In this document: in pieces, positions 22,298-35,400 of the stretch
Numbering within the stretch: the first letter of the stretch is position 1
Layout: every line of letters starts with the position of its first letter
Assembly: GCA_902806595.1 (NCBI GenBank)
Contig: CADCXC010000018.1
Span: 248,001 to 312,000 of the forward strand
Direction of reading: 5' to 3'
From: Pyrenopolyporus hunteri
Lineage: Eukaryota; Ascomycota; Sordariomycetes; Xylariales; Hypoxylaceae
Length of the DNA stretch: 64,000 nt
Position numbers and translations under genes: made by a program
Notes under the pieces: model-generated
Told to the model about the DNA's origin: nothing
The model's input: the letters and a program-made list of their open reading frames with translations, nothing else
Databases searched by the model: none

Positions 22298-25200
22298 GTA
22301 GCTTACCTATTGTGTTGATGTACCCCGAGGGAATTGTTGTCGGAACGCCCATCATTGGTCCCTCTCCGGGCCGAAGGATGGGCGAAGCCTATGATTGTGT
22401 TTTGCTTACCTATTACCCCATATGGCTTGTAGGATGGTGTTGGTTGACTACCCGCGTTCAAGTCGCCTGCTCATTTCCATAACTCTAATAGACCACAACT
22501 AATGATTAAGCGCCATTCTCCAACCTAACAGTTTAGATACTACTCAGATTGTCAACTCGCATATTTCGGTAACTGGTAGGTATCTAGCATGACTCCAACA
22601 CCTCAGAGCCGAACATCCTCGCTGAAGAGTTGGAATGGGATGATCTGAGTTTGTATCAGATTGTAGAGTTTAGGGTTTATTTAACGGCCCGACGTGAAAA
22701 CACATATCTCATTCCACTTATTACTATTTAAAATCTAGAGACTAATGCCCCGTACAATGATATAGCTCATAAGCCTCTGAGAATCGGCTTCAGTCCCGCG
22801 GGGAAAGGGGGTGCGCTCCCCATAGATCCTGCAATAAGGCTGTAGGAAGCGGAAAGGATTAAGGGGCTAGGGAATTGATCTCTATCTAGATGTTCACACA
22901 GACCTGACATATCAGGTACCAATACAGTTGTCTTCCCGCAGCCCCTGATTATGAATGCGTCCTATATTAGGCCATAACAACTTGTAATTATCACATTCTT
23001 ACTTTTTCGCTCTTGTTCGCGTATCACGTAATCTCTGACTCCCTTACTTGTCGTGGTTAGGACGTAGCTGCTTACATGGTGGTTAGTAGTTTAAGATATA
23101 TTAATACATGCTTTTCAGGCTGTTTGGTTTAAATACGTTGGTTAGAATCACACTCAGAAACACATATGGGCCGCCACATAGTCGCAATATCTATATCCCT
23201 TACTAGGTACGTTATCAAATGATTCTTCGGGGAACAATTCCGTGCCTCGGGTGCCTTGTCGATTATCCTGAATAACACTGGCGTCCCCGGATACTATGTG
23301 AGCCGCCCCAGGACTGATAGACGGCTCGCGAGGCAAGCTTGCGTTAGGGATTTAAGAAATCAACTCTATTTCCTACGGACCGTCCATTTCCCAGCTTTCT
23401 GTGCGTTATCATCTGTTTCCATGCGAAGATAGCGTTCGCCACGGCCACGACATCCGCGCCATGGAAGGTCAAAGGCTAATGTTGGCGGAAATAGAATCTT
23501 CCTAGGACGAGAGAGAAATAGCGCTTCCATTCCGCCCAAGGATGCCCCCCGTTCGTAAGTATTACAAGCCGTGGCCGGGCTCGTACCCGTCACGTCAGAC
23601 TCGGGGCAATATGCGACTCTAGCTTTCGACTAGCTCCTTTTTCCCGCTAGACAAGGGGCGAGTGAAAAGTCCTAGACTCGACGCAGGATAACCCTCCCCC
23701 TCCCCCCAAAAAGCGAGGATATCATCGCGTACCACCGTGCGCGACACCACCTCGACGTCGGAATTACGTCGTCTGGTCAATGCGTTCTATGTACGGGCGC
23801 CGTTCTAGAATCAGGGCTTGGTTAGGACATGGCAGGGGGGTTTTACCAGCCTAGGTTGCGCGATCAGCTCGAGATTTTTAGGCTTCGCGTGGGTATCGTG
23901 TCGAGCTGGGGATGCCTGGCTCTTGCAAGAGCTTAATTTAAGCATGTTGTGCGTATATAAATATCTAAAGATGCGATGTGATGACGTTATTCGGACTAGG
24001 CTATGGTAGGAGGGTATAAGCGTAAAACTTCGCGTTATGAAGTATATCATGTGGGTTGTCCTTTATCGCCATCGTTAATATTCCAGGGCGCCACCGTTCT
24101 CATTAGAAATTCTTATTTGGATTGTCCTATTCGATTTGAGAAATCTTTTCGCTGGTATATCAAATCAGAGAAGTTCGTATCCAGGCCATTCACAGCCCGA
24201 CGTGTCAGCATCGTCTTGGAGGTGGAGTTGAGTAACGCGCGTGACGTTACATAGCATGAGATAGGTCGCCTCTATACTTTACGAAGAGCCTCATTTCCTT
24301 GTGTCTAAGCGATGGTCTTTTTTTTTTTTTTTGGCGGTCCTCTAACATCTTATCTGGTCTTTACTACCGTTAGCTCAGGGCAATCCAACAACCTGTGCCG
24401 AATAGGGGGGGTTGCAGTTCAGTGTACACCTTCCTGTTGTGGATCTGTGTGTATGTGGTAACGCGGGTTGATTGGGGATAATTTGAGAAATGCACACGTA
24501 GCTCTTGGGGTTCTTTTTAATCGTAGTCCCTGGATGGCGTGTAGCTCTAGGGCGTTTGGGTTTCGATCGCGAATTCAGCTACTACGTAGTTCTTACTCGC
24601 GCGATGGAGCTCAAATGGACCTAGGTATATACTTCTAGGTATGTACGAGTACATGTCTATTCATAGATTGCCCTATGCGCCCGCTAAGCTCTTTCATCTG
24701 GAAGGATTGGCGGGGATAGAAGGCCGCTAGAATTCTTCTCGAAGCCTGTTAGAGTCAGGTAATCCTTCTTGGCCACGGGCTCGCGGGGGTGGTAATACCC
24801 CCCAATTCGCAAGGTCCAGAGAGGGCTTCGAGAATGGTGACACTACCCGGTACCTTGCTACGCAGGGACAGGGCAGGGGGAGCGAATACAACCCGCCAAG
24901 TCGCCGACCGAGATTTGAACAAGTACCCTGACACACAGTGATTACGAGAATGGTAATCGAGATATCTCTTGCGGCTAACGTTGGAAGCTATTCGCAAGTC
25001 TGCTCAACAATGTAGGATAAACAGAGGAAATAGTACTCTAACAACAACTTTGCATTATTTAGTACGATGGACCTGCACTTACCGCCGAGGAGCCGTTAAG
25101 GATTTGTCCGGCCAACAACACCACGTTTCGTCTCGTGCGATAGGATTTCACCACCATGTGCCGCAGCGCAATCGGTTGAAAACCATGTCGATCCTACGGC

Positions 25201-28006
25201 TAGACGGGAGACGTATAGACCGTCTACTCAGTGCTGCAGTCCAAACCGGGCCCCATCTCGTTGTCCTTTCATTTTATACTACTGCGTGTATAAATAGGTT
25301 GACCCCGGAGAAGACCGGACGGCTGATTGGTAATTGGCACGCTTACTCCGAGGCCGTTAGGTAGTCGTCCAGCCTAGTCCCCAGTATCCGGCGCCTTGTT
25401 TCAGCCTGCGAGTTTTCTTAGGCGACACGAGCGACACTCCTCGAAGGCGATTCCGGGCACAGGTTCTGGCGCGTTAATATAGGATACCAAACCCTTAAAT
25501 AGATACTCACAGTAAGTTTCGTATATATGTCTACCTAGGTAAACTGGAATAGCCTGGTTGACATAGACTCGCTACTAAGACTTTCTGCTGATCTAATACG
25601 TATAGGTAGATAGCTAATATATACGCCTCATAAGATATATGAGGAAAACAGGTACCTATACTGGGCGTGTTAATGCTTCCAGGGATGTTGCAGTAATCGT
25701 GGCTCCTTCGGAGTGTACATACGCCTTCTCTGAGTTCTTTTATACTGAACTGTCATAATCTGTAGAATGATACCTTGAGAGCTCAGACAGGTATGATCCC
25801 TGATAGCCATGGGCCCTACGGTTGCTAAAGTTAGCAACGAAATCCTTCATCGAGACGGGCCCCTCTTGGGGGTATTCAACTGCCTTATGAAGCTCGCGCG
25901 GATACAGGGATAGATCGGTGCCAATATGTGCACCGTGCTGAAGCTCTTCGCCTTTGACTCTACGGCCAGCTGAATTGTTCCCCTATTGTCTCCATAAAAA
26001 AAGAAGCCTAAACATGTCGGTGTCTTGAAGGACAAGACAAGGGCAAGGAACGGATGAGACAAAGACAAATAAATTAAAGATAAAAAAAAGAGAGAAGAAA
26101 ATATTAAATAACCTAAAATAAAATAAGTAAATAGAAACAGCTACTAGAAAACAAAGTCCATGAGATAGGTGGTGCCCCCCGGCGCGACATCCCTCGGGAC
26201 CTTGGGGTAGATCTGTATCAGCTCGACGCGTGTCTTACTCTCCCGTCATTATTCCTGGCTTTAGGGCTGCTAGGTAGGTACCTGCTACAGGTACCTTAGG
26301 TAGGCCTCGACTGCACCCTTTTTTTTTTTCGACAACTGTCCCCGCACTCTTCTCTTGATCAGTGCGCTGTTATCGAGTTAGGTACCTGCCTGCCACCGTA
26401 GTAACCTGAGGGCTATATACACGGCACCTGAAGCACGCGCCAAGAAGCGCACCAAGCACCTAACGCAGAGTGCAGCTTTAACCGCAATAAGCTGCTGTGG
26501 TTTTCTGCAGCTGCACGCACGACAAGTCGCATAGGTACCTAGGACAAAGAAGGTCGCGGGAGTCTCACACATCATCTCCATGCACATCATAATTTAGATC
26601 CTCACGACGAGAGAGAGAGTGATAGAGGGGAGATAGAGGGGGTCTTATTCTTCCTACAACCTTATTACCTGAGGTACTACCTATTGTCTTTTCATGTTTG
26701 CCAGCACTACCTACTCTCGTTGTTTGCAGTCCTAGGTACCTAGATACATACCTAGGTATATAGGTACCTACCTAAGGTACCTAAGTCAGCGTCACCAACA
26801 CCCCTGAAAGGACATAGGGCCCCAGGCTAAAGGATACAACCCCGAATGTTTCCCTTGCTGCCAGACTTGACCTCTCTCACCTTTACCACCATATTCCTTC
26901 GTACCGAAGGCATATCCTCACTACCCGGCCTTACTACCACCTTGCAACCCTACCACCTTACTACCTTTACTTAGTGGGTGCGTGTGCGCACTGTCTTCCG
27001 GAACTGCGGTGCCTCTACGCGAATATTATAACTCTGGGCGAATGCGTGCGCCTCATCAACATCCTGCGTAATAGATTGAGGAACCACGTTGCGCGGCTTT
27101 TCGCTCTTCGCGCCCCTCTCTTTCTTTCTCCTATCCTATCTTTCAAAGGCAATTGGACTTCGAAAATCTGCTTACCTACCTAACCCAATTGGCCCTACTT
27201 GGTCGTGGAGATATACGAAATTGTGAGTTTATTTGTCCCCTTCGTTTTGGTGATGCTCATGCTTCCAAATCAAGCTGCATCATAAAGAGCGGAAAGAAAA
27301 AGATATGCTAATTACTTTTTTTTGCACATTGTCAGCATCAGCATCAGTTTGAACGACCCTCGTCTTGTTACCAGACTTCACGATCCAATACCATTACCGT
27401 TCCTCATGCACGCGACTGCGCTCCCCGCCATGTTCTCTCTTTTCTTGGCCTGATAACGAGTCCCCCTCCAACTCCAAGATATCTTAGAATACAGCTCGGG
27501 TGAACCTTGTACAATCTTGGTGCTAATGGTGCTAATGACGTCGTATATCTTTGGCGTCGGAGCATCAACATCGACTTCATAGACTCAGGTCTCCCGATAT
27601 CTACTCTAGCTCCCGCGCTTCCGATCTAGTTTCAACCAAGATCGTCGCTCTCCACACGACATATTAAGGAGACGTAAGGAGACCCCCAATAAAAAAAACC
27701 CGCATTCAGCATTTCGCGCTGCTGGTGCATGGAGAACCCGCGATTATCGGCAGGTTATAGCACGAACCGTTCCTTGCCTAAAGTGCCAAACAAGACTTAC
27801 CCTCAATTTGGAAATACCAAGGCGATCTGAGACCGATACCTGCTGTTAAGGAAGCTAGGGAAATCGAGGGGCCATCTCGGCGCTGCAAGGGGTAAGGACT
27901 GAACAGAGCTGGATAGAACTGAACAACCGTCTCGGCCGGAATAAAAAGCTGGCGCCCTAGCAATCTTCACATATTAGGCCTCGAAGCCAGGGCTCGCGAC
28001 GCAGCC
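22298..28006. other. Gene-empty GC-balanced region, 5.7 kb
   Basis: Frames of up to 131 codons occur (24969-25364 plus) without domain or convincing composition. A T homopolymer lies at about 24318-24332, an AAATAA-rich purine patch at about 26066-26145, and TAGGTACC-type clusters at 26269-26305 and 26730-26785. The last few hundred bases are presumably the promoter and leader of the gene starting at 28007. Confidence 0.5.
26730..26785. repeat. Cluster of TACCTAGGTA-type palindromic repeats
   Basis: Overlapping palindromic words (CCTAGGTACCTAG, ATACCTAGGTATATAGGTAC, CTACCTAAGGTACCTAAG) recur here and at about 10138, 16716, 18680, 20001, 24620 and 26269. They occur only between genes in the GC-balanced part. 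Confidence 0.75.
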
Positions 28007-30967
28007 ATGAGGCGGAATAGAGTCCCGCACTCTCCGCCTTCGCCCTATAGGGCGTTGGCCCACCATCCGGCTAATGGACACCCACCCGATCCCGTCTCCT
28101 TGATTAGGTCCTTCAACAGCGAGACGAACCCGGCCCGGCCCATACGCCCCTCCCCACTCACGGCTTCCACCATCCCTGACATGCCGCTAGACCTACTCGA
28201 TCGCATGAGATCCTTCCCACTCTTCATGTCAGCTCCCGAGGAGTTTCTGGTAGCTATCGGCAAGCATTTAAGACCCCAGGTTCACTCCGCGCACGACCAC
28301 ATTTTGACCGAAGGGGACGAAGCAAGAGCAATGTACTGGCTAGTTCGGGGAGTGGTCGGTGTGACCTCGCGGGACGGCGAGGCCGTGTACGCTGAGCTGA
28401 AACCAGGCTCATTTTTCGGTGAGATCGGTGTGCTGATGGACATGCCTCGGACCGCGACTATTATCGCGCGTACGAAATGTCTTCTTCTGGTCCTTAAGAA
28501 GGAGGATCTCCAGTTGGAGCTGCCTAGGTTTCCCGACATGGAAAAAGCCATCAGACAGGAGGCGCACGAACGTCTAACAATTCTCAACAAGAAACGTCGG
28601 GAAAGCGGGCGCAACATTAAGGCTGTGAAAGGATCGGCGACAGCTAGAGAAGCCGCCCCCGGCGAGGTATTAACGGGCGAGGTGGGCGCAATTAAGGAAG
28701 GGACCGTAGTAAACAGTAAGAAGCGGAAATCTCCAAGTCCGGGAGGAATCGAGGATGCAGCCGCGGGTAGCGCGTTGGGAAGTGGCCTCGTAAATGTGCG
28801 GCAGACGCTTAAGGAGCTCCCGTTGTTTTCAACCTTACCTCCTGACATCCTCCATTTTCTCGGCATGAGCGCGCAACCCAAAACTTACCCTCCCTTTACC
28901 GACATAATCCGCCAAGGGACTTCCGGGAACGAGATTTACTTTATCGTGCGCGGGGAGGCGGAGGTGATCCACGAGGGGCCCAAAGGACAGCAGCCCAAAA
29001 GAATAACGCGCTCGTCGTCTCTGATCAGGCCGCGTCTCAAACAAGGCCAATACTTCGGGGAGGTGGCTAGCTTGGGTCTGTCGCTCCGACGTACGGCGAC
29101 CGTAAGATCTATCACGGCGGTCGAATGTCTCATGATTAGCGGTGAGGCCTTAGACGAGCTATGGAAGCGGTGCCCACCAGACATCAGAAAACAGGTTGAA
29201 GACACAGCGCGAACTCGTATTAGGCCGAAAGAAGATATCGAGATGGCAGATGCCGAGCCAATTAAGAAGGGCGCTTCGACGCCATTAACACCTTTGCGAC
29301 CTCCGCCACAGGTCACATTCACGACGCCCTCCATACCCGCTTCTCCCGTCAAAGACGAGCTAGACCAGATGGAACCGAAAGACCCGGACCCATTCCTCAG
29401 CGTCGACATGGAAAACCTAAGAAACCGTCGGCGAGGATCTCTCGCTCCACCAACACCACCGCCGTCCGAATCTCCTAGCACCCCTACCACTAACGGTTTA
29501 CGTCTGCGCATGCTCGACACCTCCGCATCCAGTAGATCGGCCTATGCTTGCTTTTCCCCTGACACGGAGGTCCCTGCAAAGAAGGCCAAAATATTCCCTA
29601 GCCGACTACAACCAATCCAAGAGGCTCGGCTTCCCGATGATATCCTAGTAACGATATTTCAGTACCTCGACCTAGCTGAGCTCATCCGCCTAAGACAGGT
29701 TTCATCCGACGTCCGCAGACTCCTCGTAACGTCACCCAAATTATGCAAGCATGTAGACCTCACCCCCTACAACCGGATGATAACAGACGAAGTCCTCATT
29801 ACCATCATCGCGCCATTCCTTGGACCGCGACCTGTCTTCGTCGACCTCAGCAACTGCTTCCACATCACAGACGAGGGGTTCTCGACGTTGTGGAAGGTCT
29901 GCGGCAAGAATGTCCGCGTCTGGCGCATGAAGTCCGTTTGGGACGTATCCGCCAACCAAATCCTCGAGATGAGCGATAACGCCAAGGGTTTGGAGGAAGT
30001 CGATTGGAGCAACTGCCGCAAGGTCGGCGACAACCTGCTTGCCCGTGTAGTCGGCTGGGTTGTCCCCGATCACCCTCCACCCAACGCGAAACAAGTTGTC
30101 ATAGCAAACTCGGCTGCTGCCGCTGCCCGCCTCCGCGCCCAGCAGCAACAGCAGCAGCAACAGCAGCGCCCGCAGGCCCCGACACTTGTTCTCCCACCCC
30201 CTGGCACGGTCATCGGGTGCCCTCAGCTGAAGCGATTAGATCTATCGTACTGCAAGCATATCACGGACCGATCCATGGCACACATGGCAGCCCACGCATC
30301 CGCGCGCCTGGAATCGCTGACGCTAACGCGATGCACTTCCATCACAGACGCTGGTTTCCAGAGCTGGGCGTCCTTTCGATTCTCGAACCTATCGCGCCTA
30401 TGCCTGGCGGACTGCACGTACCTCTCGGACAACGCGATCGTGGCGCTAGTGCACGCGGCTAAGGCCCTCACACACCTGGACCTGTCCTTCTGCTGCGCGC
30501 TGTCCGACACCGCGACCGAGGTCGTGGCACTCGGTCTGCCGGGCCTGCGCGAGCTGAAGATGGCGTTCTGCGGCAGCGCCGTCAGTGATAACAGCTTGGC
30601 GTGCGTCGCCCTGCATCTGAACGACCTCGAGCGCCTAAGCGTCCGTGGGTGTGTCCGCGTCACAGCCGCGGGAATCGAGAGCGTCCTGGAGGGCTGCGAA
30701 ACCTTGGAGTGGGTTGATATTAGTCAGTGTCGTAACTTGGAGGGTTGGATTAAGAGTGGAGGGGTCGCACGTTGGGGGTACGATGAGAGAGTCGTGAGGA
30801 ACAATGGCAAGTTCAACGGCAATATGAATAACAACGGCAATGCCAAGGTGATGCAGGAGGAGGGGTCGTCGCCGAGCGGATCGAATAGTCAGCAGAGTCC
30901 TACGGACCAGCATTCAAGGTCGGGGGTCGCGTTTGTCGTCGAGAAGGGTCCGGGCACATTACGTTGA
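28007..30967 (+). CDS. Double cyclic-nucleotide-binding, F-box and leucine-rich-repeat protein, 986 aa
   Basis: Domain order: disordered Pro-rich N terminus (1-58); cNBD 1 (about 68-185) with phosphate-binding cassette FFGEIGVLMDMPRTATI (Glu139, Arg148); linker; cNBD 2 (about 268-388) with YFGEVASLGLSLRRTATV (Glu352, Arg362); Pro/Ser linker; F-box (about 540-585, RLPDDILVTIFQYLDLAELI); cysteine-type LRRs (about 605-680 and 735-915) with repeated C-x-x-[IL]-[ST]-D words; and a polar tail. A Q9 tract (712-720) interrupts the LRRs. Both cassettes keep the Glu and Arg that grip cyclic nucleotide in PKA-type domains. A cAMP- or cGMP-sensing SCF ligase adaptor is inferred. The single-exon frame is intact; Met59 is an alternative start. 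Confidence 0.9.
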   Translation: MRRNRVPHSPPSPYRALAHHPANGHPPDPVSLIRSFNSETNPARPIRPSPLTASTIPDMPLDLLDRMRSFPLFMSAPEEFLVAIGKHLRPQVHSAHDHILTEGDEARAMYWLVRGVVGVTSRDGEAVYAELKPGSFFGEIGVLMDMPRTATIIARTKCLLLVLKKEDLQLELPRFPDMEKAIRQEAHERLTILNKKRRESGRNIKAVKGSATAREAAPGEVLTGEVGAIKEGTVVNSKKRKSPSPGGIEDAAAGSALGSGLVNVRQTLKELPLFSTLPPDILHFLGMSAQPKTYPPFTDIIRQGTSGNEIYFIVRGEAEVIHEGPKGQQPKRITRSSSLIRPRLKQGQYFGEVASLGLSLRRTATVRSITAVECLMISGEALDELWKRCPPDIRKQVEDTARTRIRPKEDIEMADAEPIKKGASTPLTPLRPPPQVTFTTPSIPASPVKDELDQMEPKDPDPFLSVDMENLRNRRRGSLAPPTPPPSESPSTPTTNGLRLRMLDTSASSRSAYACFSPDTEVPAKKAKIFPSRLQPIQEARLPDDILVTIFQYLDLAELIRLRQVSSDVRRLLVTSPKLCKHVDLTPYNRMITDEVLITIIAPFLGPRPVFVDLSNCFHITDEGFSTLWKVCGKNVRVWRMKSVWDVSANQILEMSDNAKGLEEVDWSNCRKVGDNLLARVVGWVVPDHPPPNAKQVVIANSAAAAARLRAQQQQQQQQQRPQAPTLVLPPPGTVIGCPQLKRLDLSYCKHITDRSMAHMAAHASARLESLTLTRCTSITDAGFQSWASFRFSNLSRLCLADCTYLSDNAIVALVHAAKALTHLDLSFCCALSDTATEVVALGLPGLRELKMAFCGSAVSDNSLACVALHLNDLERLSVRGCVRVTAAGIESVLEGCETLEWVDISQCRNLEGWIKSGGVARWGYDERVVRNNGKFNGNMNNNGNAKVMQEEGSSPSGSNSQQSPTDQHSRSGVAFVVEKGPGTLR

Positions 30968-32351
30968 TCCGGCAATCGTTCGAAGTCGAAGTTATGGGTC
31001 AAAGTGCTGGGTTCCGATGAAGAAAATAGAATTTGAAAAAGGGGGTTATGGCATGGTTTACGACGGACGATGGACGACAACATTTGCATTATCTGAACGC
31101 GGGTGGGCGGCCCTTTGATCTGCGATTTTCGATATTCCGCGATATACCCCCAGCCGTATCGTTAAGTCTCGTGGAGTTTTATCTATCTTTAGATCGGTCG
31201 ATTGTCCTGAGGTTGGGCGAGACCTACCTCGCCACATACGCGTTAGAAAGGGGTGCCGGCGACTACTACGGGCACTACTACTTGGCACACGTACGGCAGC
31301 ATGTGGGTGCCAATCCACATACATGCTGCTATCTATTGCATACGAATTACGATAGCTTAGAAGAAGGCTTAGGGAGCGATAAAGCTCTTGGCCGCAGACC
31401 AAAATAGAAAGGCTACCTTAGGTATCGCCTAGCTTGCATGGAAGTTAGGTAGATATGAACTCGTTACCCGAGGTGAATTTCAATGCTTTTTAACGCCGAG
31501 TGTGACTGGATGCCGATAATTATTAAGACTTCTAGGTAGGGTTACTTGGTCAATTTCCCTTAAGCCAAGCCTGTCTCGTCAGAGTCTTATCGACTAAGGC
31601 GTAGATGCCCATATGTAAAGTGTTGAGAGCATTATCCTTGCTACTAGGTTTATAACTAGGTCCTTACGATCGGTAGACTTCAAAGCGGTTACCAATTCTA
31701 TCGAATACACTTTATCCGCTCCATCTTATGGGTCTCTCCCGCTCTTATAAAATCATATGCCAGTTACATATCACTACCGAAAACAATACAGTATACTCTA
31801 AGCCATTAGATGCCTAGGTAATTGGAGCGGGAATATTTAAATTGCCGTAGACGGATGACGAAGGAGGCAGACTATCACCACGCCTCTTAATTAGTTCCCT
31901 TAGTTCCCTTCCCATTAGAGTATAAGCTTGAGAGGATTCATATCTAATCAGGTAGTAGATTTCCACGTCTCGTTTCATACCCTATAACTCGACGAGCGAG
32001 AGAACCTTTGAGTCGGATTAAGTACGTTTATCTCTTCTCGGGAGAGAAAAAACTCAGCTTTGGTTTGTACACTGTCTTTATGAGAACGAATTGCCAAGCC
32101 CCGACTAACCACTGCGCTGGTACTGTTAGACCATATTCCAAGAGCCAAGACCCCTAGCATTGTGACTATTAAAGAGACGGAAGGGTTAGACCGGAGCTAC
32201 TATAGATTTTAAGATCCAGGGGTATAAGTTCGCGCCATTGAGAAAAGAGAGTTCCCGGTAATGTGTAACCAGCAAATGAGGTGTAACTGCTACGTAGATT
32301 GACTAGGTCTATACCAAGCTAGCTAAAGGATTTAATCGACTATAGACGGCT
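30968..32351. other. Downstream flank of the cNBD/F-box gene up to the AT block
   Basis: A 124-codon plus-strand frame (31033-31407) overlaps the likely 3' untranslated region and has no recognised domain. Nothing else gene-like is visible before composition falls sharply after about 32400. Confidence 0.45.
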
Positions 32352-32412
32352 GGCCATTTGCCATGAAACCGCCAACCCGTTAAAACGTTGGAAAAAAAGA
32401 TGACATAAGCCA
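32352..32412 (+). repeat. Left inverted terminus of the 31.5-kb block
   Basis: It contains GGCCATT, AAACCGCCAACCCG, TAAAAC and ends GATGACATAAGCC. It matches the reverse complement of 63820-63877, with substitutions concentrated in the middle. Confidence 0.65.
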
Positions 32413-35400
32413 TATATGCGATAAACGACTAGAAAAAAAAGATGATATAATCGCATATTTAGGTTAATATAGTTGATATAATACGAAAAAAAATGATATA
32501 ATATTAAAAATATTTAAATTAATATAATAATTTAATTTTATTAAATAATTAATATTATAATAATGTAATTTTATATTAAAATATTTATTATAACGATAAT
32601 AAAAATAAATATATTTTTATTAAATATTTCGTTATTTTACGTAATAAATATTTAAGGTATAATTTTTAAAAATAATATATTTATCGATTAATATAAGGTT
32701 AAATTATTTATAATTTTTATATATATATAATTTAATTTATTTTATTTATTTTATATTTTTTATTATATAATTATATAATAATTAATCGATTATTAATTAA
32801 CGATTTTTTATTTATTTAATAAATTTTAAAATATCGAACGTTTTTATTATTAATATGTTTTTATAAAATCGTAATTTATTACGTTACGTATTATATTTTA
32901 TTATAACGTTTTATAATTTTAATTATAAAAAACGTTATTATATATTTAAATATTTATTATTATTATCGATTTTTTAAAATTTATATATTTTTATAAATTA
33001 ATAAAATTATTATAAATATAAAACGATATAAAATAAAATTTTATTTTATTATTAATTTTTTTAATATTAATTTTTTTAACTTTAATATTATACGATTATT
33101 TAATTATTTAAATATTTAATAACGAAATTTAAAATAATTTTATTATTTTATTTATTATATTATTTTTTAAATTACGGTTTTTTATATTTTATTTACGATT
33201 TTTTAAATATTAATTTATATTAATAACGTATTAACGATATAATTTTATAATAAATTTTAATTAATAATAATAAAATTTTACGTTTAATTATCGATAAATA
33301 ATTTTATTATATAATTATTTTATTAAAATTTATTTTTCGTTTTTATTTAATTTTATATAATTTATAAAACGATTAATTAAATATTTTCGTTAAATTTTAT
33401 TTTATTTTTTTTAACGTTATTTATTTAATTTATTATTTTTAATATATTTATTTTATTTTATATTTTTTTTTTATTTTTTTATATTTCGATTTATAATTTT
33501 ATTTTATTTTTAATTTAATTATTAATTTTTAATTAATTCGAAAATATTAAAAACGTTTTTTAATAAAATTTTCGAAATATTTATATTTTTTTTAATATAT
33601 AATATTATTAACGTTTTTTAATATAATTTATAATATATTATTTATATATAATAAATAATTTTTCGAAATCGATTTTTTAAAATTATTAAATTTACATTAT
33701 AATAATAATAAATATTACGAAAAAAAACATTTATTATTTTATTACGATTTATTTTATTTAATATTTAATTTAAAATACCGTTTTTTTTTTATATATATTT
33801 ATATAAATATAAGTATATTTTTCGATTTATTTAATAATCGCGAAGAATTTTTTTTTATTTTTATAAAATATTTATAAATTAAAATTTTTTTATTATTTAT
33901 AAAATATTTACTTTTAAAAAAACGACGCGGTTTAATCGATAAAATTTATTTAACTTTTATAAAAAAGTTTCGATTAATTAAATTTAAATTCGATTTAACG
34001 CGATTCGACGTCGAAAATTTTAATTTTAATTATAAATATATTACGTTTTAAAAAACGAAATTATTAATTAAAATATAATAAATAATAAAATCGTTATAAT
34101 TTAAAATTTAATTTTATATATTTATATAAAATATTTAATAATAATTAATTTTAATTATATTTAAATATATTTTCGTTTTATTATTACGAAATTACGTTTT
34201 TAACGATATTTTTAAATTAATTTTTTAAATCGTTTTTATATAATTTATGTATTTTAATATTAATTAAAAAAAATTAAAAAATCTTTTCGTTTTAATCGAA
34301 GATTTTAATATCGATCGTTTTAATTTTATAAATTATTATTTAAATTTTAATTTATTTTTATCGAAAAAATTTAAAAAAATTTTAAACGATTATAAAATTT
34401 TAAAAATATCGTTTATAAATTTTATTAATAAAACGTTTATGTCGTTAATATATAAAATAAACGAAATTATTAAATTTTAAAAATTTATTCGAATTATAAT
34501 AATATAAATAAAATTAAAAAAATATATATAAATTATTTTAAATTTAAAGTTTTATATTTTTTATTTTAAGTTTAATAATATTTTTTTTAATAACGTATTT
34601 TATAATATTTTAATTAATGTTATTACGGTTATTAATAAAGTTAAAAAAAAACATTTTTATTTTTTATCGTTATAAAAAAAAATTTAATTTTTACGGTTAT
34701 TATTAACCGGTTTAAAAAATTCGATAAAAAATAAATCTTCGAATAAATTAAAATAGAAAAAATTTTATTTTTAAGCGGTTAAATTAAGTAAAAGTCGTAT
34801 AAAAATATTACGATTAATAAAAATATTATCGAAATTTATATTTAATATTATATTAACGAAAAAAAAAAATAAAAAAAATTTTCGACGATTATTTATTCGA
34901 AAAAATATAAAAGTTTATAAATCGTCGATTTAAACGTTTTAACGAAATATTTATTTATCGTAAAATTATTTTTTTAAAATTATTAATATCGATAAAATTT
35001 TTTTATTTAAAGTTCGATATATTTTAAAATAATATATTTATATAATTCGAATAATTTTAATTTTTTAAATATATAAATAAATTAATTAAAATTTATATTA
35101 TTATTAATTTTTTATTTTTAATTATTAAATATAAAAGTTTCGATATTAATATTTTTTAACTTTTATCGATTATTTAAAATTAAATTATTTTAAAATATAT
35201 TATTTATTTTAATATTATTTAAAAATTATATTAATATATAAAAAAAAATCGTTATTTTTTATTATTTATTATTATTATTTTTAATATTATATTAAATAAT
35301 ACGAAAATGTAGTTTTATATATTTTAACGAAATTTAAATAAAATTTATAGTAAATATATTCGAAGTTTTTTCGAAATATTATTTCGAATTTTTTTTTTAA

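Noticed and set aside
24901..24961. Minus-strand tRNA-like sequence with GTTCAAATCTCGG
   Set aside because: The T-loop word is present but the T stem and acceptor stem do not pair, and no anticodon loop with T33 forms. At most a decayed tRNA fragment.
31033..31407. 124-codon plus-strand open frame downstream of the cNBD/F-box gene
   Set aside because: It overlaps the probable 3' untranslated region, has no domain I recognise, and this length is within chance for GC-balanced DNA.
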